A DNA stretch of 64,000 nucleotides from Musa acuminata AAA Group (GCF_036884655.1 NC_088342.1:37974001-38038000); one strand, 5' to 3'. Positions 15,133 to 26,467 are shown, counted from the first letter of the stretch. The notes: a model not told the origin generated them from the letters alone. Made by a program: numbers and translations.

Positions 15133-15569
15133 CCTCTCTCTCGATACTATTTCCCAATAGATCTACACTCTACATCAATCAAATATCATACGGAGTGAGA
15201 TGAGAGAAAATCAAAGAGGGGAACATAGTAGCCCTAACTAACCGATCACAGTACTTGCTCAAAATGAAGCCAAAAAACCCTCGATTAACAACATAGATCT
15301 CAACCCGTACTTCAACTTTAACAACGACGACGAACTATCGAAGAAAAAAGACATACCGGATCGATCAAAAGGTGGTTCGCAGGCGACGAACTCCGAGTTC
15401 CGATTGACCACAGGCGCTATAGGATCACATAGATAAATCGGCTCGGACGTAGCAGCCCGACGACGATAGGATCACAAGGATCCTACCGCGTAAGAAGTGA
15501 AGGGGGATGTCGTGGAACCGAAGAGGAAGAAAGAAAGGGGGAAGGGGTGCTGCTGCGACGGGTTTTAAA
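15133..15569 (-). promoter_or_regulatory. Inferred EDR2 promoter core and 5' leader with a leader intron
   Basis: On the minus strand a TTTAAA TATA-like box lies at 15563-15569. A leader exon would run from about 15535 to 15357, ending at a good donor (CCG|GTATGT). A likely acceptor at 15170 (ATGTAG|AGTG) returns to the leader just upstream of the start codon at 15132. The leader exon contains an ATG immediately followed by TGA (15430-15425), a start-stop upstream ORF. Exon limits are inferred from splice signals only, without transcript support. Confidence 0.45.
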
Positions 15570-15941
15570 TGGCGACGGACGATGACCACGCAGAACAGAA
15601 TACAAGAAAATAAGACTCAGCGCCTACCGAAAAAGGAAACGATAACCCCACCTCCATAACCTCTTTTTGATTTTTTTTTTTTATCTCTATCTAATTATTA
15701 TTTCTGGAAACAGAATATGGGCGTAAAAATTCTGCAGAAGAAATTGGAGGTAGAAATATGATAATAAATTAATTTTTTGTTTCAATAATCGAGAAAATTT
15801 GATAAGGGAGTTGGTCTGCGCGTGTGGTGTGTAGTGGGTCATGGAGGAGTCTACAGCGCTGACTATGCGGATGTGGAAGGCATCTATCCGTCAGCAACAC
15901 CGACGTTAGACCAAGACGAAGGAAACAGTTGTATTCACCGG

Positions 15942-16005
15942 CGTTTTCTTAGGAGAAGTACGTTTTCTACCGCCTCTCACGTACGTTTTCTTAGGAGAAG
16001 TACGT
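15942..16005. repeat. Two copies of a 22-bp direct repeat
   Basis: A 22-bp word beginning cgttttcttagg and ending agtacgt occurs at 15942-15963 and again at 15984-16005, with 20 bp between copies. It lies upstream of the EDR2 promoter in otherwise unremarkable DNA. No protein or RNA is supported here. Confidence 0.75.
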
Positions 16006-18533
16006 GCGAGAGCGTCGCTGTCTTTGAGGCCCATGTGAGTCCAAATCAAACACGCATCAAAATGTATTCAAAAAGATGCGCCTACCAAGTGTGACGATGT
16101 AATAAGGCAGCATGCAAGAAATTAAAGAGTTGACAAAGGTGTTATAACGTGATCTGGAATTAAAGAGGACGGTGCAAGCATCTGGATTTTGAATCTTAAA
16201 GTAAGGAGGATCAAAATCCACTTTGAACTCGGAGAAGGATCCATCCACGCGTCGGATCACTCTCGTGAATTGTAATGCCTGCTTAGTGAGGTACATCGAG
16301 TTCGAAGATCTGCCTCTGCAACCGATTTCAGATGCCTTTATAATCTTTTTTTATCCTATGCCATCAGAATTGCTGGATGGGTTGGAGCCACACGTATATA
16401 ATATCAATTCACCTGTGGACGTGGGTTTGTGAGTAATCACTTAAAATGGAAAATGAGAAGTAACGCTAATTTTCCTCATTTATCAAGCAATCACGTAGAA
16501 TGCATCCTTTGCTTGTCCCATGGCTTAACTGGGCCCAAGGCATAATTGGGCCCTGTGGGGACAGTTAGCATTTGGGCTGTCCTTGCATTTCCGATCGTAG
16601 TTGGCGTGCCCCGATATATATTTTGTACATGTATATCATATTTTAGTTCTGCTGAGAAAAGAGGGAAATAGACGAGAATCGAAGTGGGGGTTTTGTCACG
16701 CTGACAACAGGTACAGCAGCATGCTTGTGCACTCACCGAGCAAGGTGGTGACGGTGACGGTGACGATGATATGGTCTTCTGTGGCCGATACGTACCTGAT
16801 AGTAGACGTGACGGTGCATGGTTCCCTTGACCGACTGGTAACACTAGTGGTCAAGGCGGAGTTGGAGTGGTCAGGCGTTGGAGGGCTACGGGGTACGGCC
16901 GCCTACTGGCCACGCATTTCGGCACCGATGAGTCGCTAGAATTAAAGCCATCGATTCCCGGAAAAGAAGTTAACGAGATTAGCTTGCCTGACTGAGCAAG
17001 CCAAGTTTGTCACTTGTAGGGCCTGATCCAAGCCAATAAAGTGGGGAATTGGTCTAAGGAGTGAGTACGGTTTTCCTGTGGAGGACACCTTTACTGGGAT
17101 GCTGTTCTGAAACCGGTCCATCTATACAAGTCCGAACTGGAGAAGAAATCATCCAAGTACACATGCTAGCTAGTGCCGTGGGCGGAAGGATATATTCTTT
17201 GACACGCTCCGATTACTATGCCTGAACCCAAGTCCAAGTCCATCAAAATTACTCTTATCTAATCACACTTTGCTTTCAAGACATCTCGTCATGCCTCAAA
17301 TAACACGAGAGATGTACAGTGGTCCTGCTACTTTGAGGTCGTGCTTCACTTTCAACACAAACATCCTGTCTTGTCTAAAATAACATGGAAAGAGAGCGAC
17401 GTCTGGTACTATCATGCCTTTCTCGGGTGGGAGGGACCTGCGCCGGAGACTCCGGACGCAAACGAGCAACAAAAACAAAGTGCGCAAAGGCATTCAAAAC
17501 GGATGAGAGATCGCATTCCTATGGCAATAATTCCCTTTGGGCCTTGCGTTGTTAACAGAAAAAATAAATAAAAGAAAAGATAAAGAAAACTTCCATTTGT
17601 CTCGCTTTTTATAACTTCTGTAGGACTCTCATTATTACATGCAAACGGAAGGGAACGAAGGAATTATTAGTAGCGTAGCGTAAAAGTTGCACCAGCTCTC
17701 CATCCCAAGCCGATTTAACCCACAACAGCTGTTGCAGCATAAAGAAAAGAAAAAGAGATGCAAAACAACATCCAACACCGGCGACGGCCCGCACCTCCGT
17801 TGGTGCTGCCCGCTTAATGACCTGTAGCTGCCGGTAGCCCTGCAGTTTAAGGCTGCGCTCCGTGCTGGAGCCTGACGTCCTTAAATGTCACAATGAACCG
17901 TCCCAATATCAGGACGCGAGTCAAAAACAGGTACATATCAAGCATTTAATATATATATATATACAAATTCCTGAATTAACATAAAATACGTCCATTTTTT
18001 AAAATCTTCCGATAGTGATTTTTTTTTTTATTGAAAGATACTTTTTTATCCCTCATCGATCGTCTTTATCTTTGCTTAACTAATCCAATCTCTATGGCTA
18101 CTTCACTGTCAACGTCATCACTTTAGTGAAGGAGGGCATGAGTGAAGGTGAGGGCATTCGGGTCTCTCATCTTCCTCGTCATCTTTATTGTCTAAATTGA
18201 TAGACGAGTCGTGGGTGAGAACAACGACGATAGTAAAAATAAAAGAAAAAAAAATAAATATAATAGTACAAGACAAAATCAATAATCAATGAAGCAGAAA
18301 AGCAACGAAGCAAAGATGAAAAGACAAACATAATTAGAGACAAATAAAAGACCACCAACAAAAGAAGAAAGGATCCACAGGTACTTAGAGCACTGGACTA
18401 TGTGACCAAGGATGGTAGGGATGCATGTGGAGGCAAAAGTGAAAAAGAATTGGGTGGAAACAAAAGATAAATTATTTTTAAAAATAAAAAATATTTTATA
18501 AGAATTTAAAAAATTTATATTTTTAAAGAATTT

Positions 18534-18584
<51 letters not shown>

Positions 18585-19560
18585 CAATGTAAGGGCTCTG
18601 GGTTGGCTGGACTGAATTCGATATCACTTCAAAATTGTTGACACCTCTGTTGGTGTTATGCGGATCATGCGAGCGCGACAACACATCAGTTTACGGTAGT
18701 ATTTTTCTAATGTTTTGCATCACATGTGATGTATCACCTTCATTTGTGGAAGCGAAAAAAAAAAACGAAAAACACAAGCAAAAAGTAAAATCCCTTTTGT
18801 CGTTTGTCAACCGCAACCCAAAAGAAGAGAGGAAAAAAAGAAAAAGAAAACAGATTAGAGCAGTAGTCAAATAAGTTACAAACTGGTTAACAGACGGAGT
18901 TGTAGTGGACACGCACCGATTGGACAACTCGGGATCAAAAGACCAGCCCGTCAAATCTCCAAATGCTTTTCCTTGTGGCACTGGGCGCCCGTACGGTATC
19001 GTGATCAATCCCGGCCGTCCACCTGGGCGCGCTCCTCTCGGTGCTGCCTCTGGATCATTAATTTGTACTTTTTAATCAAAGGTTGCTTCATCTGACGGTC
19101 CAGATCCGGTGATGTCACTCGGCCCGTGCGCGTGCTTATGTTAGTGGGCCGTTCCATTAGGACCTATCAGCGGCTAGTAAGGGTTGGGGTGACAGTTCCC
19201 CGTCATCCTCTGGCCGACGCGCCCGTATTGTACGGTTATAGAACCCATCCATCAGTTAGTTCAGTAGGAGGCACACCGCAGATCAGCCCCGTCTGATGGA
19301 TGGGACCAATCGAAGGGGGAGGGTGACAAGACCACTCGATTACAGGGGTGCCACAGGCGATGAACGACTCTGATTTCTCAAGGCGAGCCCTATTCACACT
19401 CCTTTTTGTTTTAATTTTTTTACAAAAAATAAAAAAAAGAATATTGTATTTAGTTAGCATTCGTAGTAAGTACGGTGACGGGGCAGATAGCGGCCGTCAA
19501 CGTCAAGAAGAAGAGCTTCTGTTCTAGAAAACTGGACTTATTCAACGTTATTCTATTCTA
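16006..19560. other. Intergenic DNA between EDR2 and BRX
   Basis: Several reading frames of 60-117 codons occur on both strands, but none resembles a known domain, shows a coherent exon series or continues across splice sites. Features seen are a GA microsatellite (18537-18582) and several A- or T-rich runs. I assign no gene here. Confidence 0.6.
18537..18582. repeat. GA dinucleotide microsatellite (23 units)
   Basis: An uninterrupted run of GA spans 46 bp in the intergenic region upstream of BRX. Reading frames across it are low-complexity artefacts. Confidence 0.97.
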
Positions 19561-19753
19561 GTATGCTATATATAGTAGAGCCTAGGGAGCGGGCTTCTTC
19601 GCCCATTTCAATTACACTTGGCATTCCCGAACGGGAAAACTGAAGTGGGACGAAGCGGAGGCTTTTCTTCCGCTTTGGCTATTCGAAACTACTTTTGCTG
19701 GGGTAAAGGTAGAAGTAGAACAAACAAAACGGTGAAGCTAAAGATTTAAAATT

Positions 19754-19819
19754 ATGGGAACTCTCTCCCTCTTCGCCGCAAGCTCACTGCCATTTTGCTT
19801 CTCGCCCGCGAGCCGCTGA
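19754..19819 (+). promoter_or_regulatory. Upstream ORF 1 in the BRX leader (21 codons)
   Basis: An ATG at 19754 opens a 21-residue frame (MGTLSLFAASSLPF...) closed by TGA at 19817-19819, inside the inferred first leader exon. It is not in frame with BRX and ends well before the main start. A translational role is inference. Confidence 0.4.
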
Positions 19820-19830
19820 CGTCTTCTTCG

Positions 19831-19881
19831 ATGCGATCTCGGAAGAGTGAAGGAAGCAGAGCTAGCAAAGAGGTGTTGTGA
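19831..19881 (+). promoter_or_regulatory. Upstream ORF 2 in the BRX leader (16 codons)
   Basis: An ATG at 19831 opens a 16-residue basic frame (MRSRKSEGSRASKEVL) closed by TGA at 19879-19881, just downstream of upstream ORF 1 in the same inferred leader exon. A third, four-codon ORF lies at 20233-20247 if the longer second leader exon is used. Confidence 0.4.
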
Positions 19882-21019
19882 TTTATCGGTGCGGCGGCAG
19901 CGGTAATTGAGGACGCGGAGTTGAAGAAATCAGCGATCGGAGGAAGGTAAGAGAAGTTCGGACGTTATCTCTTCTCGATCGATCATTCTCGTGTTGCTCT
20001 GGTATTTGGTTTTCACTTTCGCCAAAACGAATCGGAGTTCAAACTTTTTTGCTATTTGTTAATGAAATGGTTGATCGGGTGGCCTCGCATGTGGTTTCGA
20101 CATGGTGTTTGTTCTTTTGATCCATTTTCCTTCTTTGTTTTTGTTTCGTTTTCTCCTCTGTAAATCCTGTTTCGTTTCTTAGGTGCTCATCTGAGTACCT
20201 CAAGAATTTCAACAGAGGTAACTCCTGTAGCAATGAAGATACAGTAGTCGAATCTGATCTGTCACAAATACTCAAAAGATCTGATCAAAGAACTGGAGGA
20301 AGATTCTTCGAAAGAAGAGTAAAACTTCCACGATCTGTGCAGTAATCTAATATGTAAGGTCACTATTTTTGCCCTGTTTTATAAAGTTTTGTTATGATTT
20401 TGGGTTTAGATGTCTTTTTCTACCAGAGAAGGAATCTTGGATCTTCCTTCTGGTTCCTTCCCTATGTTCTTGTATGCCTGGGGAGAAAAATGTGGGGTCT
20501 ACTATGGGCTTGCATGGAAAAAGGGCGAGGAGAACACTGAGAGGAGAGAGACGAGACAATGGCATGGCCTCTGCTCCTCTCATTGGAAATCTTCGCTTCT
20601 ATCTGTCTTTCCGTCAACCTATGGAGTATCGAAGCGCACGCTAATATGTCTCCTGTCCACCTATTTATGGAACGCTCCTTCCTTTACTCTTCCGGCCCTG
20701 CTTTCCTCCAATTAATTTTCAGCAGTACGATTAAAGCGGGATGTGTTTGATCCTTTCAGAGTCAGAGGCGACAATTTATGTAGTGAACGACACAGTGTTT
20801 GTCCTCTCCCCGTGCTCGCTAAAAGAAAGAAAGAAAGTCATGATGGCAGGATTGCCGAATCTTGTGAAAACAACACAACTGCAGAATGCTTGCTTTTGTC
20901 GGGCACGGCCAAGCTCTTTCCTTTGCTGAGGCGTACTGCCATATGAGAGATTTGACCATTTCTTTTTCTTGCCCTTGCAGCGGTTTCTGGTGGTGGTGAG
21001 AAGCAGGGCGGACTCCAAG

Positions 21020-21136
21020 ATGTTGGCCTGTATCGCCTGTTCCAAGCACGACCCGGAAGATGGCGGGGACGACACCGCCGCGCGTGCGCCCACCAATCCA
21101 AGCTCCAAAGACCCCGTCAGAAGCCTCACTTCTCAG

Positions 21137-21201
<65 letters not shown>

Positions 21202-24200
21202 GTACTCCGTGCAGCACACGCAAGTAGTTGCTGCTGTAGTAATAATGTGGTACTTGGATGGACGAGACCATTTAGGTGGGCAAGCGTGGCGCTGCATGGG
21301 AGAGGGTAGCAGCCAAAGAACGAGAACGCCAGACCTATATGTGTCCGGTTCTACCACTACCACATCGTCCACAACCCTGTTCCCACCCACCCACCCACCA
21401 ACAGAACAAGACCTCGACCCTAGACGACTCACGCAAGTTCTCAGCAAAAGTAGAAACAGGGCAAACAAAATGGCACATTAGTTGGTGAGAATAGAGCACT
21501 GGAATAATAGCTTGCTGCTTGCCAGCAAAGCGTTATAAAGGTTTGGGACATCATCACAAGGTGACTCGTCCTCATGGGTCCCCAAAAAGAGAGGAGGTAA
21601 GAGATGTGGGATTAGATGTAATTTCGCTTTCTCTATGTTGTTTTTGGTCTTCAAAGTAGGGGGAAGATATGGTCTCGGGTCTTCTTAAAAAGGAGTGCTC
21701 TGATAGAAAGAGATCCATTGGATGTAATAAGGACGACGATTGGGTTGTGTGCACCAGCAAGGGAAGGAATAAAGTGAGAGCAGGGACAGACTGGTGGTCT
21801 TGGTTATTTCCCAGAGTGAGCGAGTGACTGAATTCTTCTGGTTTTGACTCTTAGACCGCATTAGTCTCTTTGGAACCTTACCTATGGTAATTACCTTATG
21901 ATCAAGGCAGCAGCTTGGCGCCTGCCTTTCCTTTCTCAACTCACATTACCCGGCATCTTTTGTCGCATCTTCGAAATCAAATTAATGGTGAGCAGCTGTA
22001 GTCTACAGTGGAAGAGCGATAGTGCCACAATATTGCCCTTGTAAAGCCGAAGGATTGGGCTGCTTGTCTGTTAAAACCTGTTTTCCCTTTCTTTATTCTA
22101 ACCATCATCTTTTACATGCGGGTGTGTTTGCGTGACGTACGAATTAATTAGATAAGATCGTAGTGACTGGAGAGAGTACTAGTACTAGTACTGCATATGC
22201 ATTGGACTACTAAGATTTTGGTACAAAGAGCTGCTCCCATTAACAGGTAGGCCCCTTGGGTCGTCAATGAACGGACATGAGCTGCACACGCAGTCGTCTA
22301 GCCATGTTAGTTGACCGGGATCAATCGCTTCGTGTGGGTTTGTCCCCCATGCCAGGCTTTGCTCGCCGAAGAGGGATGGTCAATTAATTACGTCTCCTCG
22401 TAATGCATAATAGTGAGCGGCCACTAGTTTGTCGGCCTCGCCGATCTATGATGGGCGAAGGTGGTGTTCATCCTTCCGAGACCGGCAACTTGATGTAAAC
22501 GGGACTCGCCTATAGTTGCACAACCCTAGGGTGCAATGCGCGATATCATCCTGTGATGGGCTGGCGCATCTGTGGTCGTTAATTCAAGTATTTCTGTCAA
22601 TGGGAGGAAAGGGTCGCGACTTTTAGATAATTTTATACAGAACAAACATTTACAGTTGAAGGACATGGTGTTGAAGTTCTCCGGCACGCATCGACATTGC
22701 AAAGGTGGTAGTAGCTCTTCGTTCGGAAAAAGCAAGACCCTGCATCATCACCAGTTTCGCGACCGCAGCTCCTACCTTGACAAAGACGTGGCCTCCGACG
22801 CTGGCAGCCAGTATGACTTCATCCGGGCGGCAGCCAGCTCGAGCTCGACACCCGCATGGGATTTCTCAAGTTATAGCAATGACAACGTGGGACAGTACGA
22901 GGAAGAGGGCTCCAGTTACGGGGGCAAGTGGATTCAGCAGCAGGTGGAGGAGGACGCAGTGGTGGTGGAGGAAGGCGAACCCAAGGAGTGGATGGCGCAG
23001 GTGGAGCCGGGCGTCCACATCACGTTCGTGTCCCTCCCAGGCGGCGCTGGAAACGACCTTAAACGCATCCGGTTCAGGTACGCGTTGAGAGGATATTTTA
23101 ACTCGTCATTCAGCTCTTCTCTTACTCATGGATGGAACGGGTGGGATGACACAGCCGGGAGATGTTCAACAAGTGGCAGGCGCAGAGATGGTGGGGGGAG
23201 AACTACGATAGAATCATGGAGCTGTACAACGTGCAGCGATTTAGCCGTCAGGCTTTCCCAACTCCGCCCAGATCCGACGACGGCGAGGTTAGTGGTATAT
23301 TGATTGCAAAATCCTTGTTTAGCAAACAAACAAAACAGAGAGTAACACTCATCATAATCAACCCATTGATCAGAGAGAGAGAGAGAGAGGTTTTCAAGCA
23401 CATGCATCCAGGCTTTCGAAGCCGGCAGCTTTAGCAGTCCGTTCGTCCTCGCCAATGGCCCAAACCCCAAACCTCGTGCGTAAAAGAAAGAACAAATCCT
23501 TCTTTTGCCCTGTCGTCCATGTGAAGTTTTACATGTACAGGACGTTAGTCACTGTAAACTTCAATCTCCATCCCAAAGGTGGGTGCGAGTGTGGGTTTCA
23601 TTGCTTCCCTATGAGCCCACTGGATTGCCCTCAAGCACACAAAGGAATAGGAGGGCTAGAGACCACGGACAGATATCGCCAGCAACCTCCTCCATGGCAA
23701 AACCGTACATGTTCCACCACGGTAATGACCACGTGCCACAAAAATCGCTCAACAGTTTGTTTGACTTGTGTCTGCAGAGGGAGTCATCGCCGCCATTCTA
23801 CACCAGGGATAGCCAAAGTAGCCCTGTCAACCTGCCCCCAACCGGCAAAGAGCGACTCAGCAAAAGCACGTACGGGCCACCGTCCACCTCTGGGAGAGGG
23901 GCCTACTGCCCGCCTGTCCCAGATCCTTCCCAACATCTCCTCCTCCCACAGTACTTCTATCCTGCGGCCTTCGCCACTGCTCCCGCAGCGGGTGTGAAGG
24001 GAGAATGCTCCTCCATGGACGCGTCGAGAACCACCACCTCCTCCAGAGCCTCCGTCTCCATCAGCAATGCCAGCGATCTCGACGTGACTGAGTGGGTGGA
24101 GCAAGACGAACCCGGCGTGCGCATCACCATCCGTGAGCTGCCAGATGGCACCCGAGAGCTTCGCCGTGTCCGATTCAGGTGAGACATTCTCTGATCTCTT

Positions 24201-24350
24201 TTTCTTTTTTCCCCTTCCTCCTCCTCATGTGCCATGCAAGAGTCGCTGATGACGAGAGCCGATTGCCTCAGCCGAGAACGGTTCGGGGAGGTGCGCGCTA
24301 AGCTGTGGTGGGAAGAGAACAGAGAAAGAATACAAGCTCAGTACCTTTGA
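21020..24350 (+). CDS. BRX: BREVIS RADIX (BRX) family protein
   Basis: Exons are 21020-21136, 22656-23077, 23155-23287, 23778-24178 and 24272-24350 (TGA), giving 383 residues; Arabidopsis BRX has 344. All junctions are GT-AG and in phase. The start MLACIACSK matches the family's cysteine-bearing N-terminus, linked to palmitoylation and membrane attachment. It is followed by the conserved LKDMVLKFSG (40-49). BRX domain 1 spans about 148-210 (PKEWMAQVEPGVHITF, WQAQRWWGENYDRI). A Ser/Pro-rich linker follows, then BRX domain 2 at about 325-383 (DEPGVRITIRELPDGTREL, AKLWWEENRERIQAQYL), which ends the protein as in the family. BRX proteins act at the plasma membrane in auxin-linked root and protophloem growth. 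The start is fixed by the family N-terminus. Which BRX or BRX-like paralogue it is cannot be settled here. Confidence 0.95.
21139..21198 (+). repeat. TC microsatellite (30 units) at the BRX intron 1 donor
   Basis: An uninterrupted 60-bp TC run starts two bases after the GT of the intron 1 donor (CAG|GT at 21137), so the donor continues as GTTCTCTC. Long frames crossing this tract on either strand are artefacts of the dinucleotide repeat. Confidence 0.97.
23372..23389. repeat. Short GA microsatellite in BRX intron 3
   Basis: An 18-bp AG run lies inside intron 3 (23288-23777), away from the splice sites. Confidence 0.9.
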
Positions 24351-24674
24351 TGGGAGGCTCCCGAACAGGTAAAACATACCTCTTTAACAGCTGCTGACCG
24401 TGATAACCCGGAGGGCCGACGCCGATCTGCCTCACTTATATAAATATAATTACATAGAAATGTACGTTGCTCCTGTCAATCTAATCTAAGGTCATAGTTT
24501 GCTTAGGCTAGCTAGTCTTATATGGTATCTGGTCCATTTTGAGGTCACCAACACTGTAACCTCACATCTTTGGTGTTTAAATGAATGCTTAGCCCAGCTG
24601 ACAAACACATTCAATGAAGAACCGTCCTATATCAAACTCCACAGTACACAATCTATAAAATTAACGTTCTGATA

Positions 24675-25045
24675 GTAGAGTTCATCAGGATCCTCTAAAA
24701 GGCCCTAAACCCTCCATCAACTCAGGGCTATCTCTAGCATCAAAGTGAACACGCAGTGTATGATCATGTAATCACGACTTTATGGTTGGAAAGGAAAATG
24801 ACAGACGAAAGAAAAATTGCAATTGTTTTCCCAGAAGATATTATCCACAAATCCGACAAGCATGCAATTAACAACAAGATATAGTGTTTCAGAACAAACA
24901 TACTTGATTACAAAGCACTGAAGACAGGAATCACTTGTTCAATTTGATATCATATTCCAATATCTCTTCTTTCGGTCACAAAATTAATGCTCGGGAGATC
25001 AGATACATCAGCTAAACTGCAGATAAATTGGTGATCAGATCAGTC
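24675..25045. repeat. Repeat copy 1, shared with CDKE intron 5
   Basis: About 370 bp downstream of BRX aligns by eye, in the same orientation, with 62268-62650. Shared words include gtcagggctatctct/ctcagggctatctct, gttggaaaggaaaatgaca, acaaacatact and aaactgcag, in the same order with similar spacing. The copies differ at roughly a third of positions. No coding frame or terminal repeats are seen. It is an old dispersed repeat or segmental copy of unknown class. Confidence 0.7.
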
Positions 25046-25800
25046 GCATACTTGCTCTGTTTAAATGCTGATGAGTTTGACTAAGAATATTTTGTCCTAA
25101 CCTGGATTACCACGATCGCTCTGCTGGTTCTAGGAAACCACGACTTAATTGACTCGTGGATCATGCAATCAAACAATGAATTCAAAGAAAACAGCCCTTA
25201 ACGATTCTTCTCTAGCAATGATCAATCAAACTAAATATGTATTGATATGCCAAACAACTGATTCGATGCCTAGATAGATCATACCATAAAGAAATCTGGA
25301 AAGGGAAGGATCCATCTCTGCTCGGAAAAGAAGAAGGCAGGATGACCATTTCGAACAGACAACGATCAGCTACGTTTCCGACGCCCGTAATAAGATTCCA
25401 GCAACGATAGCATCACCGGTTGGCGAGAATGTCGCAAGTTACAGATACGTGACAGATCATCAAGAGAAGAATAGGGAATTTAAGTGGAAACCGCAAACCG
25501 AGCACAGAGAGCAATGAGCAATCAAGAACTAGAGCCACATTCCGAAGCCCTACATCACATCGATCAGGATTAAACCCACGGGATCGGCGAAGCGAGAAGC
25601 CCTAGATGCACCATTTATCGAGTCGCAGAAGCCAACACGAAGGGATCTGGATTTCGAAGCGGACCCGGAATCGGAACCGGAACCGGAACCGGACCCGGGT
25701 CCGGCGAGGAGGGAGCTCGATAGGGTGGGGGAGGGGCGAGGAGGGAAGGGAAGAGGAGAATTTAGGGGAAGGGGATCGACACCTCTTCCATGTTTGTTTA
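25046..25800 (-). other. Leader-like GC-rich region, possibly an unidentified minus-strand transcript
   Basis: Read on the minus strand, this looks like the 5' end of a plant gene: a pyrimidine-rich GC stretch (25,600-25,790), then AT-richer DNA, a possible donor near 25285 (TATG|GTATGA), and a possible acceptor at 25019 (TATCTGCAG|TTTAGC) leading into repeat copy 1. No long conserved frame joins these parts. The 101-codon minus frame at 25855-25550 encodes low-complexity GSGSGSGSDSGS and is not convincing. A non-coding RNA, a small-peptide gene or a truncated copy all remain possible. Confidence 0.3.
25661..25700. repeat. GGAACC/GGACCC hexamer repeat
   Basis: Six to seven imperfect six-base units (cggaaccggaaccgg pattern) lie in the leader-like GC-rich block. 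In frame they encode alternating Arg-Asn or Gly-Ser, which explains the low-complexity ORFs here. Confidence 0.85.
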
Positions 25801-25892
25801 TAATATTCTTTTTACAAATTCCCCAAAAAATTCTTTTATTTTTTCCTGATAGCATTTATTTTATTTATTCTCAATAAAATTATTATATTTTA

Positions 25893-26465
25893 TGATCATA
25901 TCTAATTAGATAAAATATATTATATATTTAATTAGATTCTAATGATAATGATTAGTTAATAAAAAAATTAATTATGATATTCTTTATGAGATGACTTTGG
26001 TGGGAAGAACTCTTCTAATTATCTTAGATCATCTGCATTCATCTATAAATAAATATAACATCTTAAGGACTAAAAATATAATATGTAAAATCATGGATAA
26101 ATCATATTATTTAGATATTATAAATCTATTTTTATCTCTCTTTAGTTATCATAATTAAGAGATTACATGAGTTAGTCATCCAGATATTATGATTCTTCTC
26201 TTACCTCTTCTTATCCTTAATCCATCAATTATAGTAGTCTTATGAAGGATAGGAAAAGAGAAAAATGTAAATCTAGTTCTCCTTGCATATTAACATCATT
26301 GTAGATTCAAATTTGAGAATAGTACCCTTACATATTAGATAAAAGTTTTTTTGGATGACATCGAAAAGTACATATTGTAAATCTGATTTATTATTATTTG
26401 ATTTTAATCCTAGCATTAAAGTTTTTCTACATAATTATAACATATTATGATTTTTTATGCTTACA
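25893..26465 (+). repeat. 5' LTR of copia element A
   Basis: It aligns with 42287-42862, starts near tgatcatatctaattag and ends with ...ttttttatgcttaca, immediately before the primer-binding site. The first bases are eroded relative to the 3' copy, which starts TGTGAAAGTATC, so the exact start is approximate. Confidence 0.8.
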
Positions 26466-26467
26466 AT

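Larger units (their letters stand above)
19565..21019 (+). promoter_or_regulatory. Inferred BRX promoter core and intron-split 5' leader
   Basis: A TATATATAG box lies near 19567-19575, suggesting transcription from about 19600. A leader exon would end at 19946 (AAG|GTAAGAG). A second could start at 20183 (TTCTTAG|GTGC) and end at 20216 (GAG|GTAACT) or 20353 (TAT|GTAAGG). The last leader piece starts at 20981 after a strong acceptor (CCCTTGCAG) and runs into the start codon at 21020. The structure is read from splice consensus only. Confidence 0.5.

Noticed and set aside
16491..16939. Overlapping 112- and 117-codon frames on opposite strands
   Set aside because: No recognisable domain, no splice partners and no gene-like leader; the two shadow each other.
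20819..21481. Long frames of 111-170 codons on both strands over the BRX start (RERERERE, SLSLSLSL)
   Set aside because: They are translations of the TC/GA microsatellite. The plus-strand frame is only real up to the donor at 21,137.
22572..22655. Upstream extension of BRX exon 2 (MVVNSSISVNGRKG...)
   Set aside because: The family motif LKDMVLKF begins right after the acceptor at 22,655 in the phase of exon 1, so the extension is intron.
23455..23997. 180-codon plus frame in BRX intron 3 and exon 4
   Set aside because: It is out of frame with the conserved exon 4 protein and has no family match.
25550..25855. 101-codon minus-strand frame rich in GSGSGS
   Set aside because: Low-complexity product of the GGAACC hexamer repeat; not a conserved protein.
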